Source: Micromonosporaceae bacterium (lineage in GTDB: Bacteria; Actinomycetota; Actinomycetes; Mycobacteriales; Micromonosporaceae). Taken from it: 61,387 bases of DNA. The DNA is taken from assembly GCA_020027875.1 (NCBI GenBank), contig JAHRHA010000017.1, forward strand, positions 1 to 61,387, written 5' to 3'. Position 1 is the first letter of the stretch. The number at the start of each line of letters is the position of its first letter. Under the pieces are notes generated by a model. It was not told the origin of the DNA. It searched no databases and saw only the letters and a list, made by a program, of their open reading frames with translations. A program made the position numbers and the translations under genes. This document shows, in pieces, positions 8,785-17,329 of the stretch.

Positions 8785-8884
8785 TACATCACTGAGCTTC
8801 AGCACTCGACCGCCCGTGTTCAGCCACCCACGTCCGCGCAGCTCCGGCGCCCGTACCCGCGTCATGAGCCCCATCATGCCTGAA
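8785..8884 (-). pseudogene. Duplicated 5' fragment of the thioredoxin/NHL gene
   Basis: The minus strand here encodes MTRVRAPELRGRGWLNTGG, identical to the first residues of the thioredoxin/NHL protein at 7749. It is followed by the divergent RVLKLSDV and then loss of homology. Nucleotide similarity covers roughly 7694-7771 against 8808-8884 with about ten differences, and includes the leader and the start codon cluster. No thioredoxin active site follows. It is a remnant of a paralogue or of a duplication made when the toxin-antitoxin segment entered. Confidence 0.75.
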
Positions 8885-8994
8885 CGCGATGGGGCGGCGA
8901 CCAACTACTGAGCGCTGGCTCACCGTCATACGACCACGCGCATTGCTGCGGACTTGCCTTGCCAGCTGGCTTGCACGAGACGTAGTGCGCCTCG

Positions 8995-9198
8995 GTGTTC
9001 GTGCCGCAGACGCTTTATGAGCCCGTCCTCCTGGACGACAACGACGAGTGCATCGTGCACCAGGGTGATGCATTTCCGACCGAGTCGGAAGCCCAGAAAG
9101 TGCACGAAACGTGGCGTGCCGAAGGACGGACGGAACGGATGGCCATCAACCTCGTGCCCCTGTACGACAGTGCGGAGCAATGGCAGGCCGACCGGTAG
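8995..9198 (+). CDS. Small hypothetical protein (67 aa)
   Basis: The GTG at 8995 opens a 67-residue acidic frame (MFVPQTLYEPVLLDDNDE to DSAEQWQADR) closed by TAG. An in-frame stop at 8983 excludes a longer form, and a second GTG at 9001 could also serve. Residue composition is protein-like, without the Arg/Pro bias of shadow frames. It has no signal peptide, membrane segment or motif I recognise, and no clear ribosome site. It sits downstream of the duplicated fragment, in the accessory patch. Confidence 0.45.
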   Translation: MFVPQTLYEPVLLDDNDECIVHQGDAFPTESEAQKVHETWRAEGRTERMAINLVPLYDSAEQWQADR

Positions 9199-9306
9199 AC
9201 GCGTCCGCCCGACCTCAGGACTGTTCGCACACGTTGTCGAGGCGCCCGGTACGCCGGCGGGCGCGGCAACCAGTCGTACCACCTGCCGGTGGTAGTCTCC
9301 GGTGGT

Positions 9307-9623
9307 ATGACGGTGGCGATCAAGCGAACTCTCTCCATGCGCCCTGACGTCGACCGGATGCTGGCCGAGCACGTCGGACGCACTCCCGGCGCGACGATGT
9401 CCTCGACGGTCAACGCAGCGCTCGTCGAGCACGCCTCGCAGGCGGGCGAGTGCAAGAGAAGGCAACTCCGGCCGCCAAGAAACCCGCGACAAAGAAGACC
9501 GTGGCGCGGAAGTCGACGTCGGCGAAGAAAGCGACATCGGGCAGGAAAGCGACATCGGCCAAAAAGGCGACTCCGGCTAAGAAGACGGAGTCCTGGGAGT
9601 TTGCCTTGTTCGCGCCGCCCTAG
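9307..9623 (+). pseudogene. Ribbon-helix-helix-like protein with lysine-rich tail, apparent frameshift
   Basis: The ATG at 9307 (MTVAIKRTLSMRPDVDRML) begins a domain resembling small DNA-binding or antitoxin proteins (about 48 residues, to ASQAGE). Past 9448 the frame becomes Arg-rich and runs to 9630. The neighbouring frame from 9450 reads VQEKATPAAKKPATKK and continues with repeated SAKKAT/PAKKT units to ESWEFALFAPP and TAG at 9621-9623. This is a typical histone H1-like lysine/alanine tail. One inserted base near 9449 would join them into a protein of about 105 residues. It is either a broken gene, a sequence error, or a true -1 frameshift. No classic slippery heptamer is visible. Confidence 0.55.
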
Positions 9624-10004
9624 TGCCTAGATACTCCTTACCGCATGAATTGAGCGGTAACTCAGGTGATCTCCCACGCGCAAACGACGCAATGCCCACA
9701 CCGCCCATCGGCTGAACGTCGGTGGACAGTGCCCGATCGTATGAGGGCATGCGCTGTTTGGTGTATATCGGGCGGGCTTCGCGGTCGGGTAGCCTCCGTC
9801 GTGCCCTTTGGCCATTGGGGGCGTGATCGAGGCATTCGCCGAGATCACCGGCTAAGAGACGATCAACATCAGAGTAAACGCGCAGCAGTTCTTTCAGTTG
9901 CGGGGGCGCCGCGAACCGCCCAGGATCGCGGTTGTGCAACCGGTCATAGTCCGGCACCGGGGGGTGTCGATTGACCAAACCACTTCTCTGAGGGGGGAAT
10001 TCAC
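9624..10004. other. 381-base gap upstream of the pilin gene
   Basis: I see no convincing gene; the minus-strand frame here lacks motifs and has shadow-like composition. An inverted repeat TTACCGC-N9-GCGGTAA lies at 9638-9660, just after the lysine-tail gene, and could be a weak terminator or an operator. The last 30 bases hold a TTGACC box (9971-9976) and the strong ribosome site AGGGGGGAATTCAC before the pilin GTG. Confidence 0.5.
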
Positions 10005-10376
10005 GTGGGTCAGCGCCCGCATGCCATTCGTCGGAGCGACAGCGGCTTCACGCTCATCGAGCTCCTGATCGTCATCGTCATTCTTGGCATCCTCACCGGC
10101 ATTGTGGTGTTCGCCGTAGGAGCGTTCACCGACCGCGGCGAGCTCGCGGCGTGCAGAGCCGACATGAAGACCGTTGAGTCTGCTGCCGAGGCCTACCGCG
10201 CTCAGACCGGCAACTACGCGACTGCGGTCAATGGCGGGGCCACGACCCTGGTGGGCGCCGGTTACCTCAAGAACGCGCCGCCGACTACGGACTACGTAGT
10301 CACCTATACCTTCGTGGCCGGACCCCCACAGTCTTACACGCTGACTGGCGCGATCGTCGGTGGGGGAGCCTGCTAG
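10005..10376 (+). CDS. pilA: Type IV major pilin (prepilin)
   Basis: A 123-residue class III (type IV) prepilin. The leader MGQRPHAIRRSDSG is cut by prepilin peptidase before FTLIELLIVIVILGILTG, which has Phe at +1 and the conserved Glu at +5. The hydrophobic helix is followed by a small periplasm-facing domain. A C-terminal Cys and one at AACRAD could form a disulfide. The GTG at 10005 is preceded by a strong ribosome site (AGGGGGG). The hairpin at 10392-10425 separates it from pilT, a layout that would let the major pilin transcript accumulate over the rest. It heads the pilus operon. Confidence 0.92.
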   Translation: MGQRPHAIRRSDSGFTLIELLIVIVILGILTGIVVFAVGAFTDRGELAACRADMKTVESAAEAYRAQTGNYATAVNGGATTLVGAGYLKNAPPTTDYVVTYTFVAGPPQSYTLTGAIVGGGAC

Positions 10377-10391
10377 TTGGACCTTGAGTCG

Positions 10392-10425
10392 GGTCGGGTG
10401 GCGAGGAACTGGTCGCCGCCCGACC
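10392..10425 (+). terminator. Hairpin between pilA and pilT (attenuator or stabiliser)
   Basis: Arms GGTCGGGTGGCGA and TCGCCGCCCGACC (13 bases, one mismatch) enclose an 8-base loop, starting 16 bases after the pilin stop. There is no T-run, so partial termination or 3'-end protection of the pilA transcript is more likely than full termination. Confidence 0.65.
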
Positions 10426-10460
10426 TGCCAGCAGGGTCAACTGTCAGCGGGGAGGTGTAG

Positions 10461-11555
10461 GTGCACGATCGGCCGACGGTCAGCAGCCAGATGGATGCGT
10501 TGCTCGACGTGCTCTGGCGCTCGGGCGGGACCGACTTGATCATCACTGTGGGGATCCCGCCGCAGATCCGGGTGCAGGGCGAGCTGGTCCCGGTGTCGGG
10601 GCATCAGGCGCTGACCGAGCACGACACCGACGCATTGCTGGACGGCCTGCTTACCCTCGAGCAAGCGTCGAGCTGGGATCTGAGCCGCGAGTACGACTTC
10701 TCGTTCAGTTGGCGGGACCTGGCCCGGGTGCGAGGCAACGCCTACAGCCAGCGCGGCTGCACGGCGCTCGCGCTGCGGGTAATTCCACAGCGGATTCCGA
10801 CACCGGTCGAACTGGGCCTGCCGCCGGTCCTCGGCGACCTGACCCGGCGGCACCAGGGCCTGATTCTCGTGACCGGCCCGACCGGTTCGGGAAAGTCCAC
10901 AACCCTCGCCTCGATCATCAACCAGATCAACATCGAGCGGCCGTGCCATATCCTGACCATCGAGGACCCAATCGAGTACGTCTACGGGCACATGCGGGCC
11001 ACCGTGAGCCAGCGCGAGGTCGGGACGGACACACACTCCTTTGGTGACGCTCTCCGCTCCGCGCTACGGGCCGACCCTGATGTGCTCCTCGTCGGCGAGA
11101 TGCGTGACCTCGAGTCGATTCAGTTCGCGCTCACCATCGCCGAGACGGGCCACCTGGTCTTCGCGACCCTGCACACCAACGACACGTCGCAGGCACTGTC
11201 CCGCATCATCGACGTCTTCCCGGCCGAACAGCAGGCCCAGGTGCGCACACAGCTCTCGGCCGCGCTGACAGCGATCGTTTACCAGCGGCTTCTCCCCCGG
11301 GTCGGAGGGGGGCTCGTCGGAGCCTTCGAGGTGCTGGTGGCCAACTCCGCCGTGCGCAACCTCATCAAGGACGGCCGGACCCATCAGCTGCGCAACTCGC
11401 TGATGACCGGGCAGCGCGACGGGATGATGACCCTTGAGCAGTCGCTCTCGGGTCTGGTCCAGGCGGGACTCGCCACCTACGACGACGCGGTCGCGCGAAG
11501 CCTCTATCCCAAGGACATCGAGCTCGCTCCCCGGCCTCGGATGGGGGCCGCATGA
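10461..11555 (+). CDS. pilT: Type IV pilus ATPase PilT
   Basis: A hexameric secretion-type ATPase of 364 residues that depolymerises pili in retraction systems. The N-terminal domain is followed by Walker A GPTGSGKST (residues 139-147), the Asp box TIEDPIEYVY, Walker B DVLLVGEMRD, and the His box TGHLVFATLHTND with the PilT-typical ASRIIDVFP-like segment (here LSRIIDVFP). The GTG at 10461 follows GGGGAGG. The stop overlaps the pilB ATG as ATGA. A retraction ATPase beside a PilB assembly ATPase implies dynamic pili (motility, surface sensing or DNA uptake) rather than static fibres. Confidence 0.93.
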   Translation: MHDRPTVSSQMDALLDVLWRSGGTDLIITVGIPPQIRVQGELVPVSGHQALTEHDTDALLDGLLTLEQASSWDLSREYDFSFSWRDLARVRGNAYSQRGCTALALRVIPQRIPTPVELGLPPVLGDLTRRHQGLILVTGPTGSGKSTTLASIINQINIERPCHILTIEDPIEYVYGHMRATVSQREVGTDTHSFGDALRSALRADPDVLLVGEMRDLESIQFALTIAETGHLVFATLHTNDTSQALSRIIDVFPAEQQAQVRTQLSAALTAIVYQRLLPRVGGGLVGAFEVLVANSAVRNLIKDGRTHQLRNSLMTGQRDGMMTLEQSLSGLVQAGLATYDDAVARSLYPKDIELAPRPRMGAA

Positions 11556-13327
11556 AGCGGCGAAGGCAACGCGACGAGGAGTTCGAGCCAATTGGCTCTG
11601 CTCCCGGCCTGGCGCAGGACGACCACAGCATCTACCCGGGCGGCACCCGCCTGGGCGAGGTCCTCGTCGATCTGCAGCTCGTGCACCCTCAGCAGATCGC
11701 TGCCGTCCTCGCCGAGCCCGAGCATGGGGGGCACAAACCGCTCGGGCAGCGGCTGGTGGAGCGCGGCATCATCGGCGAGTACGACATCGCGCGGGCTGTT
11801 GCGCACCGGTTCTCGCTTGAGCTCGTGGACCTCGGCGCGATCACTCCCGAGCCCGGCGCGACCAAGCTTCTCGACGAGTCCATTGCCCGGCGCATGGTCG
11901 CCATTCCTCTGCACGCTGCGAACGACCGCGTGGTCGTTGCGGTGGCCGTGCCGTCGGAAAGGTCAATCGCCGCGCTGCAGCAGGCGATCGGTCGGCCGGT
12001 CGTCGTCAAGGTCGCGGCGCACTCGGACATCGTTGCCGCCATCGCCAGCAACTACCGGGCGCTGAGCGGGGTCAACTCCCAGATCCGGGCCTTCGAGGCG
12101 CAGCAAGCACAGCGCGGCGAGGTGGAAGCAAGGCCGGAGGTCTCCAGCATCTCCGAGGATGCTCCAGTCGTGCAGGTCGTGCAGCAGATCATCACCCAGG
12201 CGCTGCGCGACCGGGCATCCGACATCCACATCGAGCCGCAGTCCGAACGGGTCAGGGTGCGCTACCGGATCGACGGCGCACTACACGACGTCCTCGATTT
12301 GCCGGTCGCGATGGGTCCGGCCGTCGCCAGTCGCATCAAGATCCTCTCGAACATGAACATCGTGGAGCGACGGCGCGCCCAGGACGGGCAGATCAGCATG
12401 GAGATCGACGGACGCAGCGTCGATATCCGGGTCGCCACGACCGGCGTGATTGAGGGCGAGAAGGTCGTGATGCGGCTGTTGGACAAGAGCCGGTCGCTCT
12501 TCCGGCTCGATCAGCTCGGCATGCCGGACGATATGATCGCCCATTACGCGGGGTTGCTGCGGGCGCCGTTCGGGATGGTGATCTGCGCCGGCCCGACGGG
12601 CAGCGGCAAGACGACCACGCTCTACGGTTCGCTCGGCGCGATCAACAGCCCGGAACGCAACGTGATGACCATCGAGGACCCGGTCGAGTACCGGATCCAG
12701 TCGATCAACCAGATCCAGATCAACGAACAGGCCGGAATCACCTTCGCCGGCGGCCTCCGCTCCATCCTCCGCTTGGACCCCGATGTCATCCTGGTCGGCG
12801 AGATCCGGGATGCCGAGACCGCGCGGATCGCCGTCCAGTCGGCGCTGACGGGACACTTCGTCCTCTCTTCGCTACACGCCACCGACGCTCCCGCAGCGCT
12901 GCACCGGCTGCTCGACATGGGCATCGAGAGCTTCCTCGTCGCGTCCTCCGTGACGGCCGTCGTAGCCCAGCGTCTGGTCCGCCGCGTGTGCACCCACTGC
13001 CGCGCTACCTACGAGCCGTCCCGGGAGGAGCTCGCGTTCCTCTCGTCGATCCGCGGGCGACCTCCGATGGCGGGCTTTCTCCGCGGGTACGGCTGCAACT
13101 TCTGCGCCCAGACGGGCTACCTCGAGCGCATCGGGGTGTACGAGCTCATGCTGGTGACCGACGCGATCCGGGACCTGGTGGTGGATCGGGCCACACACGA
13201 GGAGATGCGCAAGGTGGCCCGTTCCGAGGGGATGCGAACACTCGGCGAGGAGGCGGCGCGGCTGATTGAGTCGGGCGTCACCACCATCGCCGAGGTTCTC
13301 CGGTCGATCTATGTGGTGGGGGGCTGA
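11552..13327 (+). CDS. pilB: Type IV pilus assembly ATPase PilB
   Basis: This is the GspE/PilB assembly ATPase of 591 residues, cytoplasmic and acting on PilC. An N-terminal MshEN-type region (about residues 1-160, including GTRLGEVLVDLQLV) could bind nucleotide or cyclic-di-GMP. The core has Walker A GPTGSGKTTT near residue 348, TIEDPVEYRI, Walker B DVILVGEIRD and LTGHFVLSSLHATDAP. The C-terminal zinc motif CTHC ... CNFC is intact, which separates PilB from PilT. Start and stop are tightly coupled to pilT and pilC. Confidence 0.94.
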   Translation: MKRRRQRDEEFEPIGSAPGLAQDDHSIYPGGTRLGEVLVDLQLVHPQQIAAVLAEPEHGGHKPLGQRLVERGIIGEYDIARAVAHRFSLELVDLGAITPEPGATKLLDESIARRMVAIPLHAANDRVVVAVAVPSERSIAALQQAIGRPVVVKVAAHSDIVAAIASNYRALSGVNSQIRAFEAQQAQRGEVEARPEVSSISEDAPVVQVVQQIITQALRDRASDIHIEPQSERVRVRYRIDGALHDVLDLPVAMGPAVASRIKILSNMNIVERRRAQDGQISMEIDGRSVDIRVATTGVIEGEKVVMRLLDKSRSLFRLDQLGMPDDMIAHYAGLLRAPFGMVICAGPTGSGKTTTLYGSLGAINSPERNVMTIEDPVEYRIQSINQIQINEQAGITFAGGLRSILRLDPDVILVGEIRDAETARIAVQSALTGHFVLSSLHATDAPAALHRLLDMGIESFLVASSVTAVVAQRLVRRVCTHCRATYEPSREELAFLSSIRGRPPMAGFLRGYGCNFCAQTGYLERIGVYELMLVTDAIRDLVVDRATHEEMRKVARSEGMRTLGEEAARLIESGVTTIAEVLRSIYVVGG

Positions 13328-13328
13328 G

Positions 13329-14534
13329 GTGGCGAAGTTCGAGTACGTGGCGACCGGGCCTGACGGACGGCGCACAAGCGGGATCCAACGCGCGGCCAAT
13401 CGGGACGCCGCCGAACACGCGCTATATCAACGAAATCTCCGCGGCATCCGGGTCACCGAGAAGCGCAGCATCATGCAGACCGAGATCGGCGGATCGAGGG
13501 TCAAGCGGGAGGAGGTGATGCACCTGTCCCGTCAGCTGAGCGCGTTCGTCCGCGCCGGGCTGCCACTTATCGAGGCGGTACACACGCTCGGCGTTGAGTC
13601 GGGCAGCACGACCCTTCGAAGAACCATGGCCGATGTCGAGCAAGGGCTCCATCGTGGGGACAGCCTGTCCAGCTGCTTCAACCGGCATCCTCGGAGCTTT
13701 CCCGCCTACTATCGGGGCATCCTGCGGTCTGCCGAGCTCACCGGTCACCTGGACACGGTGCTGGACCAACTGGCGAAGTATCTGGAGCGTGACCTCGAAG
13801 CTCGGCGTCGCATCAAGCAGGCCATGATCTATCCGGCCATGATAGCGGGTCTCGCGCTCTTCACCGTCGTTGTCTTGGCTGGTTTCGTGCTACCCAGGTT
13901 CCGAAAGTTCTTCGAGGGGCTCGACGCCGAGTTGCCACTGGCGCCACGCATTCTGCTCGCCGTCACCGACTTTGTGACCGGGTGGTGGTGGGCCGTGCTG
14001 GGCGGCATCGTGGCCGCGGTATTGATCCTCTTACTCGCGCTGCAAAGCAAATCCGGCCGTTATGCGTGGGACAAGTTCCTCCTCGGCCTTCCGGTGATCG
14101 GCGCTACCATCCGGTACGCCCTGGTCGAGCGGTTTTGCCGGGTGCTCGCGTCGATGGCCGCGGCGGGCGTCGCGCTGCCCGAGGCCCTGCGCGTCGCCAC
14201 CGAGTCGCTCCGAAATCGCGTCTTCATCCGCTCCCTCGCTCGGGTGAGTGAGGAGATGCTCGAGGGTCAGGGGCTGTCGGTGCCACTGTCGCGGACGAGG
14301 CTCTTCCCCGGCACGGCCGCGCGGATGATCCGGGTGGGCGAGGAGACCGGAACGCTCGAGACCCAGCTCGAGGTGACCGCCCGCTACTACGAGACCGAGC
14401 TTGATTACAAACTCAAGAAGCTCACAGCCATCTTCGAGCCGGCCATCATCATCGCGGTCGGACTCGTCGTTGGGTTCGTGGCGGTCGCCATGGTGACGGC
14501 AATGTACGGCATCTTCGGCCAGGTCGAGCTTTGA
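13329..14534 (+). CDS. pilC: Type IV pilus inner-membrane platform PilC
   Basis: A polytopic PilC/GspF protein of 401 residues that couples PilB to pilin polymerisation. The start is the GTG at 13329 (VAKFEYVATGPDGRR), one base after the pilB stop, and matches the family's AKFEY... N-terminus. Duplicated GspF domains contain LSRQLSAFVRAGLPL and the second-half counterpart RFCRVLASMAAAGVALPEAL, each followed by hydrophobic segments. The C-terminal IRVGEETGTLETQL and VAMVTAMYGIFGQ are typical. Confidence 0.94.
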   Translation: MAKFEYVATGPDGRRTSGIQRAANRDAAEHALYQRNLRGIRVTEKRSIMQTEIGGSRVKREEVMHLSRQLSAFVRAGLPLIEAVHTLGVESGSTTLRRTMADVEQGLHRGDSLSSCFNRHPRSFPAYYRGILRSAELTGHLDTVLDQLAKYLERDLEARRRIKQAMIYPAMIAGLALFTVVVLAGFVLPRFRKFFEGLDAELPLAPRILLAVTDFVTGWWWAVLGGIVAAVLILLLALQSKSGRYAWDKFLLGLPVIGATIRYALVERFCRVLASMAAAGVALPEALRVATESLRNRVFIRSLARVSEEMLEGQGLSVPLSRTRLFPGTAARMIRVGEETGTLETQLEVTARYYETELDYKLKKLTAIFEPAIIIAVGLVVGFVAVAMVTAMYGIFGQVEL

Positions 14535-14535
14535 C

Positions 14536-15060
14536 ATGCGTGGGAAGCACGTACTCGATCGCGGTGAGACCCTTGTCGAGCTGCTCGTCGCCATCACGAT
14601 CCTGGGCATGACCGTCCTAGCTGCGATCGGCGGCTTAACCACCAGCATCATGGCGTCCGACCGGCATCAGAAGCACGCGATGGCCGGTGTACAGGTACGG
14701 GCATTCGCCGAAGCCATCCAGGGGTTCGTCGTGCACAACTCCGGCTATCTGGAGTGCGCGCCGGTCGCTCCAAATGGAACGGTGCCTCACTACCAGATCT
14801 ACACGCCGCCCTCGGGCTTTGCCGCCGTCGTCACTGGCATCGCCTACTGGAATCCCGCAGGCCCGTTCACGCCGGCACCGCTACCGACGGCAGGACCGTC
14901 CCCCCCGCCAACCACCGCGGGGAGCTTCAGCGGCACCTGCCAGAACGGTGGGGTGCAACGCCTGTCGCTACAGGTCACCGTCAATGGTTCCACCGTCACC
15001 GAACAGATGGACATCTACATTCGGCGACCGTGTCTTCCAGGGGCCCCGCTATGCGCCTGA
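14536..15060 (+). CDS. Minor prepilin (PilV/PilE-like)
   Basis: A 174-residue prepilin with the short leader MRGKHVLDRG cut before ETLVELLVAITILGMTVLAA. Glu +5 is kept, but position +1 is Glu instead of the usual Phe/Met. The globular part has a Pro-rich loop (PAPLPTAGPSPPP) and four or more Cys. It starts one base after pilC. It is probably a minor pilin that primes the fibre or sits at its tip. Confidence 0.85.
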   Translation: MRGKHVLDRGETLVELLVAITILGMTVLAAIGGLTTSIMASDRHQKHAMAGVQVRAFAEAIQGFVVHNSGYLECAPVAPNGTVPHYQIYTPPSGFAAVVTGIAYWNPAGPFTPAPLPTAGPSPPPTTAGSFSGTCQNGGVQRLSLQVTVNGSTVTEQMDIYIRRPCLPGAPLCA

Positions 15061-15653
15061 TACGTGATGAGCGCGGATTGACGATGCCCGAGCTGCTGAT
15101 CGCCATCGTGATCCTCAGCATCATCATCGGGCCGCTGACCGCGGCGCTCATCGTGTACGTTCGCAACTCGGATGTGACAGTCATCCGGATGGGTGAGTCG
15201 CACGACATCCAGATCGCTGCTGCGTACTTCGCCCAGGACGTCTCGAGCCTCGGGGTGCGGGATGCCAGTCTCAACTTCGTGCAATCGGTGGGTAACGCAG
15301 TAGCGTATCCCTGTACCGCCGCCGGCACGTCGGTGGTGCTGTTCGCCTGGGACGAGTCCACGGTCACCGGTACGACGACTGTCCGGGTGAACTACGTCGC
15401 CCGCGACGTGGCCGGTGAGCGCCAGTTGCGACGGGTCCAGTGCCGCGGCAACGCCACGCCAGTGTCCGACATCGTGGTTATCCATAACCTTGTGGGTACG
15501 CCAGACCCTCCGTTGTGCCCCGGGGTTCCCTCATGCTTTAGTGCCGGCGCTAGTCTTCCACGGCTAGTGACCCTGACGGTGTTTATCAAGCATCCTCAGA
15601 ACCCTGGTCCCTCGACCAGTCTCACCCTTTCGGGCCAACGGAGGCAGTCATGA
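15051..15653 (+). CDS. Minor prepilin (PilW-like)
   Basis: The ATG at 15051 overlaps the preceding prepilin stop by 10 bases and gives a 200-residue protein. The leader MRLIRDERG is cut before LTMPELLIAIVILSIIIG, with Glu at +5. The rest is a beta-rich minor-pilin-like domain with paired Cys. The 3' end overlaps the PilX-like gene by four bases. A longer in-frame extension to 14754 would discard the overlap logic and is rejected. Confidence 0.85.
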   Translation: MRLIRDERGLTMPELLIAIVILSIIIGPLTAALIVYVRNSDVTVIRMGESHDIQIAAAYFAQDVSSLGVRDASLNFVQSVGNAVAYPCTAAGTSVVLFAWDESTVTGTTTVRVNYVARDVAGERQLRRVQCRGNATPVSDIVVIHNLVGTPDPPLCPGVPSCFSAGASLPRLVTLTVFIKHPQNPGPSTSLTLSGQRRQS

Positions 15654-17329
15654 CCGCACGCCGATGGCGGCTGTGGCGCAGCGACGACTCGGGAGCGTCG
15701 CTGGTGTTTGCGTTGGTGTTCATCACAGTCATCTCGGTCGTCGTCATCGCGGTCCTCTCGCTCGCCGACGCGAGCATGCGGGCCACCATCAAGCTGCGCG
15801 GCCAGGCGGTGGAGTCGGCCGCGGCCGAAGGGGCCGCCAACGTCGCCATCAACGCGCTTCGCGGGAGCACCTACACCGGTGCCGGCGGTTGCTTCGGCGG
15901 CACATCGGACCTGTCCGTGCCCAGCAGCCAGCTCCCTGGCCCCGATACCATGTCGGCGCTGGTGTCGTGCACACCAGACTCGACGATGGCGCAGTTCCCC
16001 TTGGGGGCACCGGCACAGGCGATCCTCAGCACCGCGAACGACATATTGCCCGGCATCGCGGTGAACGACCACGCGCCTAGTGCCGCAAATGGTGGAGCCG
16101 CGCCGGACGCCGGCCTGCGCGTCAGCGGCAACATCTACTCCAACGCCGTTCTTCTCGTTGGCGGCAGGGCACAACTGGTGGCCGAGGGCGGCGGAGTTGT
16201 CCGGGCGCGGAACGGCTGTTTACGCCCGCCGGGCGTTCTCACGAGCTTTCCGTTCGTGACGGGTCAAGGATCGATTACTCCCAACCCCACAACCGCCCAA
16301 TGCAACAGCTCCTCTGTGCCGCTGAACTGTCCGCAGTGTGCGCAGCCGTCGCAGGCCAGCCTGGCCACCCTGCCAGTGCAGCCAGTGCCTACGTGTGCGC
16401 CAATCATGACATTCACGCCGGGTCGCTATACCGATGTGGCGGCGCTCACCAACCGAACCTCCGGGTCGGCCTGCGGCGCGAACACGATCTTCCGCTTCCT
16501 GCCCGGCACCTACTACTTCGACTTCACACCGACCACGCTCGGCGGCGTCTTTGGGCCGCCGCCGGGGATTAGCGCGACGCTGACCATCCCATCCAAGTGG
16601 GCGATCAACAAGGGATCCCTCATCGCCGGAACCCTGACGCAGCCCATCGTCGCCGGCACTCCGCCACCGATGCCCGACTCGTGCAAGTCGCCGGTGCCGA
16701 CCGGGGCGAGCGGCTGGATACCCTACCCGGGTGAGGGCGTTCAATTCGTATTCTCCGGCTACAGCGAAGTGGAGATCTCCGGGAGCGCACGCGTCGAGAT
16801 CTGTGGGGCGTATGCGGGCGCCAATGCACCAATCGCGATCTACGCCTTCCCTACGGCACTCGCGTCCATCCCGTTTCTGTCGCCCTCGATCTTGAACTGT
16901 GACCTTGCCGCGGTCCTGCCGTGCATCGCCGTCCAGGCGGGCACAAACCTGGGCTTTAACTCACCACCTAGTGCGCTGCACATCCGCGGGGCCGTCGTCG
17001 GAAACAACCGCGACGTTAATCTCCTGGTCGACAACGACACCAGGCCACAGCGGTACAACGGCGGGGTCGTGGCCCGCAGGGTGGTGATCAACTCGATCCG
17101 GGGGACGGCGGCGGCGACCAACCCCGCGGTGTTCACCGTGCATGCACCCATCGCCATTACGCAGCGACAGACCGTCGCGCAACTTGAGGTCAGGCTCTGC
17201 CCGGGTCAGCCTAGCTGTACGGGTGGTTCGGTCAGACTGAAAGCCAGGGTCCAGATCACCGATCCCAGCGGCCTACCTCTGGCTGGTGCTCGGCAGATGA
17301 CAGTGCTCACGTGGAGCGTGCAGCGGTAG
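15650..17329 (+). CDS. PilX-like large pilus tip protein or adhesin
   Basis: A 559-residue protein with a prepilin-like N-terminus, DDSG|ASLVFALVFITVISVVVI. It lacks Glu at +5, as in GspK-type tip subunits. The remaining roughly 500 residues are exported and low-complexity to beta-rich, with conserved-looking cysteines (QCNSSSVPLNCPQC, CAPIMTFTPGRY, CGAYAG). A segment FLPGTYYFDFTPTT resembles beta-helix or adhesin repeats. It ends the pilus operon, its stop touching the convergent peptidase gene with no gap. It is inferred to be the pilus tip or an adhesive subunit; the fold is not identified. Confidence 0.7.
   Translation: MTARRWRLWRSDDSGASLVFALVFITVISVVVIAVLSLADASMRATIKLRGQAVESAAAEGAANVAINALRGSTYTGAGGCFGGTSDLSVPSSQLPGPDTMSALVSCTPDSTMAQFPLGAPAQAILSTANDILPGIAVNDHAPSAANGGAAPDAGLRVSGNIYSNAVLLVGGRAQLVAEGGGVVRARNGCLRPPGVLTSFPFVTGQGSITPNPTTAQCNSSSVPLNCPQCAQPSQASLATLPVQPVPTCAPIMTFTPGRYTDVAALTNRTSGSACGANTIFRFLPGTYYFDFTPTTLGGVFGPPPGISATLTIPSKWAINKGSLIAGTLTQPIVAGTPPPMPDSCKSPVPTGASGWIPYPGEGVQFVFSGYSEVEISGSARVEICGAYAGANAPIAIYAFPTALASIPFLSPSILNCDLAAVLPCIAVQAGTNLGFNSPPSALHIRGAVVGNNRDVNLLVDNDTRPQRYNGGVVARRVVINSIRGTAAATNPAVFTVHAPIAITQRQTVAQLEVRLCPGQPSCTGGSVRLKARVQITDPSGLPLAGARQMTVLTWSVQR

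Noticed and set aside
9577..9978. 133-codon minus-strand frame in the gap upstream of pilA
   Set aside because: No motif or ribosome site; it overlaps the lysine-tail gene and the pilin leader region.
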